NCBI GenBank assembly: GCA_002371295.1
Contig: DFGZ01000169.1
Span: forward strand, 1 to 17,835
Reading direction: 5' to 3'
DNA: 17,835 bases
From: Oribacterium sp. UBA3737
GTDB taxonomy: Bacteria; Bacillota_A; Clostridia; Lachnospirales; Lachnospiraceae
The notes under the pieces are model-generated. The model was given only the letters and a program-made list of their open reading frames with translations, had not been told where the DNA came from and did no database searches. Below, in pieces: positions 14,420 through 17,835 of the stretch. Each line of letters begins with the position of its first letter. Positions within the stretch are counted from its first letter, which is position 1. Made by a program: the position numbers and the translations under genes.

Positions 14420-15175
14420 TCACCTCATTTTCCTTAGATCCCTTGCGATACCGAAACATTCCCTTATCATATTGTTTGGGAGATACCATGGCACCGTGTA
14501 GGCTGCTATTCCGAAAACTTCGTTTCCCATATACTTTTTTGCCAGATGAAGGCCTCTGAATACATGGAAATTATTCGTCACTATGCCTATCCTTAATGTA
14601 TCAGCCTCTGATGCTCTATCCATGATCTCTTTAGAGAAGCGTATGTTTTCAACAGTATCTTCTGCTTCTGTTTCGGCTATGATGCGCTCTGTATCAATCC
14701 CTTTTGAAACGAGATATTCCTTTCCCCCGTCTCCTTCACTGACAGTCTCATTCTTTCCTTTTCCGCCGGATACAATGCAGACAGTATCCGGATTCTCTAT
14801 AAGATAATCATATGCAGCATCAAGCCTGAATTTATAGATAGCACTCGGACTTCCATTTTTCATCTGTGCACCTAAGACAACTATGTAATCAAGATCGGAT
14901 TCTCCTTTATCCCCGAAATGTCTTGCCATGGCACAAAAGCAAAAGATAAAGAATACTAACGTCAGACTGATGATTGCATAAGAAGCATATCTTATTCCAA
15001 AGGGCAGTTTCAGCCACCTGCCGTTTCCTGAAAGGTAGAACATTAATCCGAAAATAATTGCGCCGAATAACCATATCAAAAAAGAGAATGTTCCGCTTCC
15101 GACCATAAATATACTTACAGAATAAACAAGGCATATAATTATTAATATCAATAACAAATATCTTATACAGTTCAT
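14420..15175 (-). CDS. DUF218/YdcF-SanA-like membrane protein
   Basis: 251 residues: three membrane helices (about 5-23, 30-48, 65-83), then a DUF218 domain (about 96-240). Diagnostic stretches are DYIVVLGAQMKNGSPSAIYK, FRLDAAYDYL, VCIVSGGKGKNE, EYLVSKGIDTERI and ETEAEDTVENIRFSKEI, then IGIVTNNFHVFRG. DUF218 proteins (YdcF, SanA, ElyC) are poorly understood; several are tied to envelope or vancomycin phenotypes, and YdcF binds S-adenosylmethionine. The start at 15175 follows AAAGGATG. It has a good promoter of its own (15317-15344) and lies between rhaM and dctP in the same direction. A role in pectin use is not evident, and it may simply be a neighbour. Confidence 0.85.
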   Translation of the reverse strand: MNCIRYLLLILIIICLVYSVSIFMVGSGTFSFLIWLFGAIIFGLMFYLSGNGRWLKLPFGIRYASYAIISLTLVFFIFCFCAMARHFGDKGESDLDYIVVLGAQMKNGSPSAIYKFRLDAAYDYLIENPDTVCIVSGGKGKNETVSEGDGGKEYLVSKGIDTERIIAETEAEDTVENIRFSKEIMDRASEADTLRIGIVTNNFHVFRGLHLAKKYMGNEVFGIAAYTVPWYLPNNMIRECFGIARDLRKMR

Positions 15176-15316
15176 CTTTCATCCTTTACAAAATCTTTTC
15201 TGTTTTTCTATATAAACCCCCATTCTTCCGGAGCAGATCAAAGCCTTAACAATGAGGTTTATTTGTTCTTCATATTTTATGTATATTGTAGCAAATCAAG
15301 TGAGGTAATAATGCAC

Positions 15317-15344
15317 ATAATAAGAGAGTGTATTGTCATGTCAA
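15317..15344 (-). promoter_or_regulatory. Strong sigma-A-type promoter for the DUF218 gene
   Basis: On the minus strand TTGACA (15339-15344, perfect) and TATTAT (15317-15322, 5/6) are 16 bp apart. Transcription would start near 15310, giving a leader of about 135 nt. Upstream lies the inverted repeat at 15359-15384. Confidence 0.6.
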
Positions 15345-15358
15345 TCAATGTCACATAT

Positions 15359-15384
15359 CAGACATAGATATAAATATATGTCTG
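15359..15384. repeat. Inverted repeat upstream of the DUF218 promoter
   Basis: CAGACATA (15359-15366) and TATGTCTG (15377-15384) are perfect inverted copies around a 10-bp AT-rich spacer. Centre-to-centre distance is 18 bp, under two helical turns. It sits just upstream of the -35 box, where an activator would bind; no U-run follows, so a terminator is unlikely. Confidence 0.45.
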
Positions 15385-15402
15385 GTACATAAATACATAA
15401 AA

Positions 15403-15434
15403 GGCAGTAATACCCGGGGGCGGGTATTACTGCC
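15403..15434. terminator. Bidirectional intrinsic terminator after rhaM
   Basis: A perfect 13-bp stem, GGCAGTAATACCC (15403-15415) with GGGTATTACTGCC (15422-15434), encloses a 6-nt loop. On the minus strand the tail is TTTTATG, 11 nt past the rhaM stop; on the plus strand it is TAAGTTTTTT. It ends the rhaB-rhaM unit. Confidence 0.85.
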
Positions 15435-15445
15435 TAAGTTTTTTC

Positions 15446-15763
15446 TCAATCCAATCTGAATACCGGTTCCAGTTTTGGCTGGGCGCCGGTCTCCGGGTCC
15501 ATGACAAGTTCCAGAATATCCTTCATGTATTCATTCCACTTGTCTACCACCGGGCTTTCCGCCTGGGTCTTTTCTGCAAATGCTACTCCTTTTGAGCATT
15601 CATAGTACCCGAACAGCTCATCACCATCGGAAAATATGGTGTAGTTTTCTATACCTGCTGATTTTAAAACCTCGACCATCTCCGGCCAGATCTCATTATG
15701 ACGTTTTATATACTCTGCCTTACAGCCGGGTTTTATCCTGCCTCTCCATGCCATTCGTTCCAT
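15446..15763 (-). CDS. rhaM: L-rhamnose mutarotase
   Basis: The 105-residue protein matches the ~104-residue RhaM family. It begins MERMAWRGRIKPGCKAEYIK; RHNEIWPEMVEVLKSAGI follows directly and then NYTIFSDGDELFGYYEC, with KWNEYMKDIL near residue 75. Tyr18 and His22 fall at the positions of the E. coli RhaM catalytic residues; Trp26, Tyr41 and Trp76 would line the sugar pocket. The enzyme interconverts alpha- and beta-L-rhamnose, feeding the isomerase step. The start at 15763 follows AAGGAGG by 10 nt; a longer frame to 15805 adds 14 residues with no homology or site. It is 88 nt downstream of rhaB in the same direction and ends at a strong terminator. Rhamnose isomerase (rhaA) and rhamnulose-1-phosphate aldolase (rhaD) are not in the window. 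Confidence 0.93.
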   Translation of the reverse strand: MERMAWRGRIKPGCKAEYIKRHNEIWPEMVEVLKSAGIENYTIFSDGDELFGYYECSKGVAFAEKTQAESPVVDKWNEYMKDILELVMDPETGAQPKLEPVFRLD

Positions 15764-15851
15764 TTTTTTCTTTCCTCCTTGAGTGTAGATTTTCATTAAA
15801 TACATTTACTTCGCAGTCTGTTCAGTTCTTCCGACGGGGCCATGTAGATCA

Positions 15852-17483
15852 TCAATCATTCCTGCCACGATATTCTTTTATATCAAAAGAGTCTTTCACG
15901 CTTCTTCTGAATTCCTTCAGATCTCTGAACACCCCTCCGTATATCATCTGAGCTCCCAGATTTCCTATTGCCGTTGCCTCGGAAGGTCCCGCAAGAACTT
16001 TTAGTCCTGTCTCAGCCGCAGTAAGCTGATTCAGCCACTCTGCATTGGAGCCTCCGCCTACTATATGTATGGCAGTGTATTTCTTTCCTCTTATCTTCTC
16101 AAGACCAGCTACCGCATCTTTATAGCATCTCGCAAGTGAACGATATATCACTCTTGCGATTTCCCAAGGTGTTTCCGGTACCTTTTGTCCTGTCTCCCTG
16201 CAGGCATTTTTCACTTCGGCTACCATGGATTCAGGTGCAAGAAATCTCTGATCATTTGCATCCACCAGAGAATCAATATCTGCTTCTGCCGCATACTGAC
16301 AGATAGATGAGAAGCTGAAATCCTGAGCCGTATAATACTTCCGGTCTTCTGATTCATTTTCCTTCATTAAAGAGTTTTCCCTGTCTTCTTTCCTGCAGGA
16401 GTCTGAGCCAATACTTTCAGTGCCCGGTTTAAATCCAGTTTTCTCTTCTGATCCCGATTCAGCTTCCCCATATGCAGTGCCACAGGTCTTTTGTATCGGG
16501 GAGGATTCAGGCTCTTCCTTGATATATTCACTTAAAAATTCCTTCCTTGCTGACTGAATCATCCAGAGTCCCATGATGTTCTTCAGGAATCTGTATCTGT
16601 GTTCGTAGCCGCCTTCATTGGTGAAGTTTTGAGCGGCTGCTGCGTCAGTCACATCGGGCTTCTTCAGTTCAGTTCCGAGAAGTGACCAGGTGCCGGAGGA
16701 TATATACAGTGCATCCTCCTCTTCAGTCGGTACACTCATGACTGCGGAGCCGGTATCGTGTGTAGCAGGGAGTATCACTTCACAATCAAATCCAATCTCC
16801 GACACAGTTTCAGCTCTCAGCCTGCCCACCTTTTCTCCCGGGTCTGACAACTCTCCGAAAAGCTTCATCGGGAGCCCGAGTTTACCGATAAGCTCCCTGT
16901 CCCATGTTCCCGTTTCTGCCGACACAAGCTGGGTGGTTGTAGCATTGGTATACTCCTGTTTTCTGACTCCGGTAAGCAGAAAATTGAGATAATCCGGTAC
17001 CATCAAAAGAGTCTCGGCTTCAGAAAGCCATTCGGGGTGATCTTTTTTTAATGACTCAAGCTGGTAAATAGTGTTGAAAATCGCTTTCTGTATTCCCGTC
17101 CTTTTATAGAGTTCTTTTTCGGAAATTATTTTATATACTTCCCTGTCCACATCCTCCGTGCGGGAATCCCTGTAGGCAAAGCATGGTCCCAGCATATTGT
17201 CATCCTTATCAAGAAGTACATAGTCCACTGCCCAGGTATCGATGGCCATGGAAACAGGAACCTTCCCTTCCTCAAAGCACTTTTTCATGCCGTTTTTGAC
17301 TTCCTGAAAAAGCCTTTTCATATCCCAGATTTTATGTCCTTCGACCGTATCCATGTGGTTTTCGAACCTGTAGATCTCCTCCAGCATTATTTTCTGGTTT
17401 TCCATATGGGCCAGGATATGACGCCCGCTGGAAGCTCCTATATCCACTGCAAGATAATACGTCGTTTTATTTTCTACACTCAT
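15852..17483 (-). CDS. rhaB: Rhamnulokinase (FGGY family) with an unusual internal insertion
   Basis: 543 residues from the ATG at 17483, preceded by AAAGGA at 5 nt; an in-frame ATG at 17525 lies inside a terminator hairpin and is unlikely. FGGY kinase landmarks are LAVDIGASSGRH, AIDTWAVDYVLLD, ATHDTGSAVMS (catalytic Asp about 243), YISSGTWSLLGTE, NFTNEGG, IMGLWMIQSARKEF, IHIVGGGSNAEWLNQLTA and GPSEATAIGNLGAQ. It phosphorylates L-rhamnulose to L-rhamnulose 1-phosphate. Bacterial RhaB proteins are usually about 470-490 residues. Here residues about 318-386 form a hydrophilic, Glu/Ser/Lys-rich stretch that interrupts the normal transition from IQSARKEF to FSFSSICQYA. All catalytic motifs remain intact, so activity is likely. 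First gene of the rhaB-rhaM unit. Confidence 0.93.
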   Translation of the reverse strand: MSVENKTTYYLAVDIGASSGRHILAHMENQKIMLEEIYRFENHMDTVEGHKIWDMKRLFQEVKNGMKKCFEEGKVPVSMAIDTWAVDYVLLDKDDNMLGPCFAYRDSRTEDVDREVYKIISEKELYKRTGIQKAIFNTIYQLESLKKDHPEWLSEAETLLMVPDYLNFLLTGVRKQEYTNATTTQLVSAETGTWDRELIGKLGLPMKLFGELSDPGEKVGRLRAETVSEIGFDCEVILPATHDTGSAVMSVPTEEEDALYISSGTWSLLGTELKKPDVTDAAAAQNFTNEGGYEHRYRFLKNIMGLWMIQSARKEFLSEYIKEEPESSPIQKTCGTAYGEAESGSEEKTGFKPGTESIGSDSCRKEDRENSLMKENESEDRKYYTAQDFSFSSICQYAAEADIDSLVDANDQRFLAPESMVAEVKNACRETGQKVPETPWEIARVIYRSLARCYKDAVAGLEKIRGKKYTAIHIVGGGSNAEWLNQLTAAETGLKVLAGPSEATAIGNLGAQMIYGGVFRDLKEFRRSVKDSFDIKEYRGRND

Positions 17484-17495
17484 ATATGTCCTTTC

Positions 17496-17534
17496 AAAAA
17501 AACTGCCTATCCGGAACACATCCATAGGCAGTTT
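17496..17534 (-). terminator. Intrinsic terminator or attenuator immediately upstream of rhaB
   Basis: On the minus strand AAACTGCCTAT (17524-17534) pairs perfectly with ATAGGCAGTTT (17500-17510) around a 13-nt loop and runs into seven U (17496-17502). The U-run ends within 15 nt of the rhaB ATG. It either ends a transcript from the right or acts as an attenuator in the rhaB leader. Confidence 0.75.
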
Positions 17535-17562
17535 GTAATAAATTTAATGACCTGAGTGTCAA
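17535..17562 (-). promoter_or_regulatory. Candidate promoter reading out of the structured element toward rhaB
   Basis: On the minus strand a perfect TTGACA (17557-17562), which is part of the element's end sequence, is followed after 16 bp by TATTAC (17535-17540, 4/6). Transcription would begin near 17528, inside the terminator hairpin's first arm, leaving a shortened stem. Confidence 0.4.
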
Positions 17563-17819
17563 AAGTATTTGCCACTCAATTATGATGCTCAGCACGCACA
17601 CATTCGTGTGCAATGAGCAGGAATCCTTACGGATTCCTTTGAAGCGCTCAAAGCCGCGTGGCTCCTTCGATTAAAAATCGAAGGCAGTTGTGCTGCTGAA
17701 CACTCAAACTTCGGTCCTTTTGCTATGCAAAACGACTACGTTATTCGTGTTCGGGCGGGTCATAAAGTCTCAAATCAACGTGCAAGCACGTGATTTGGTA
17801 CTTTTGACCCTTGCATCAT
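17547..17819. mobile_element. MITE-like or structured-RNA element, ~273 bp, no ORF of note
   Basis: The ends ATGACC-TGAGTG-TCAAAAGT (17547-17566) and, inverted, ATGATG-CAAGGG-TCAAAAGT (17800-17819) match at 15 of 20 positions. TTTA abuts both outer edges (17543-17546, 17820-17823), a possible target duplication. Inside are hairpins GCACAC/GTGTGC (17596-17611), AGGAATCC/GGATTCCT (17619-17638), CTTTGA/TCAAAG (17637-17653), CCTTCGAT/ATCGAAGG (17664-17684), TTTTGC/GCAAAA (17718-17732) and a long CAAATCA-CGTGC stem (17771-17797). CAGCAC (17590-17595) pairs with GTGCTG (17690-17695) to enclose four of them as a multibranch. It encodes no transposase. It fits a non-autonomous element or a structured RNA; I cannot tell which. 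Confidence 0.55.
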
Positions 17820-17835
17820 TTTATAATCAGTCCTC

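Noticed and set aside
17584..17673. Tiny plus-strand ORF MMLSTHTFVCNEQESL... inside the structured element
   Set aside because: About 29 codons, no ribosome binding site, and its codons are the arms of the internal hairpins. It is a by-product of the structured sequence.
17547..17819. CRISPR array or tRNA cluster interpretation of the hairpin-rich region
   Set aside because: The hairpins differ in sequence and spacing, there are no regular direct repeats with spacers, and no cloverleaf or T-loop sequence is present.

Overview
The window looks like a Firmicutes genome, most likely Clostridia and probably Lachnospiraceae. The reasons are strong AGGAGG-type ribosome binding sites, lipoprotein-style secretion of a nucleotidase, many hairpin-plus-U-run terminators and moderate G+C. 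The family-level call is inference. No tRNA, rRNA, CRISPR array or transposase gene was seen. Nearly all genes are on the minus strand; the exceptions are the two regulators (LysR-type and AraC-type), each divergent from the genes it probably controls.

Region 1 (1-4045) is a G+C-richer sugar-acid module: a UxaA-family (altronate/galactarate dehydratase-like) enzyme, an SLC13-like permease, the first 30 codons of an unidentified gene leaving the window, and a divergent LysR regulator. It ends at 4047-4214 in what looks like the decayed tail of a small gene. Base composition shifts at about 4.2-4.3 kb, so the module may have a separate origin.

Region 2 (4.3-8.8 kb) holds two separately terminated genes. 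The first is the most unusual object here: a 762-residue membrane protein joining an extracytoplasmic sensor, an intact GGDEF diguanylate cyclase and a complete fructose-family PTS EIIC domain in one chain. No EIIA, EIIB, HPr or sugar kinase gene lies next to it, so I read it as a possible sugar-sensing c-di-GMP synthase. The second is a UshA-like 5'-nucleotidase lipoprotein that appears to start at TTG.

Region 3 (9.0-17.5 kb) is a rhamnogalacturonan (pectin) utilisation locus. It has a cytoplasmic GH105 unsaturated rhamnogalacturonyl hydrolase with a divergent AraC regulator, a full TRAP transporter (dctP-dctQ-dctM), a DUF218/YdcF membrane protein, L-rhamnose mutarotase and rhamnulokinase. 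A consistent model is that the TRAP system imports an acidic unsaturated disaccharide, GH105 splits it, and RhaM/RhaB process the rhamnose. The rhamnulokinase carries an unusual hydrophilic insertion of about 70 residues.

Region 4 (17.5 kb to the end) has no gene. It holds a roughly 273-bp element with imperfect 20-bp inverted ends, a possible 4-bp target duplication, at least six internal hairpins and a possible promoter reading out towards rhaB. An intrinsic-terminator hairpin sits just before the rhaB ribosome binding site.
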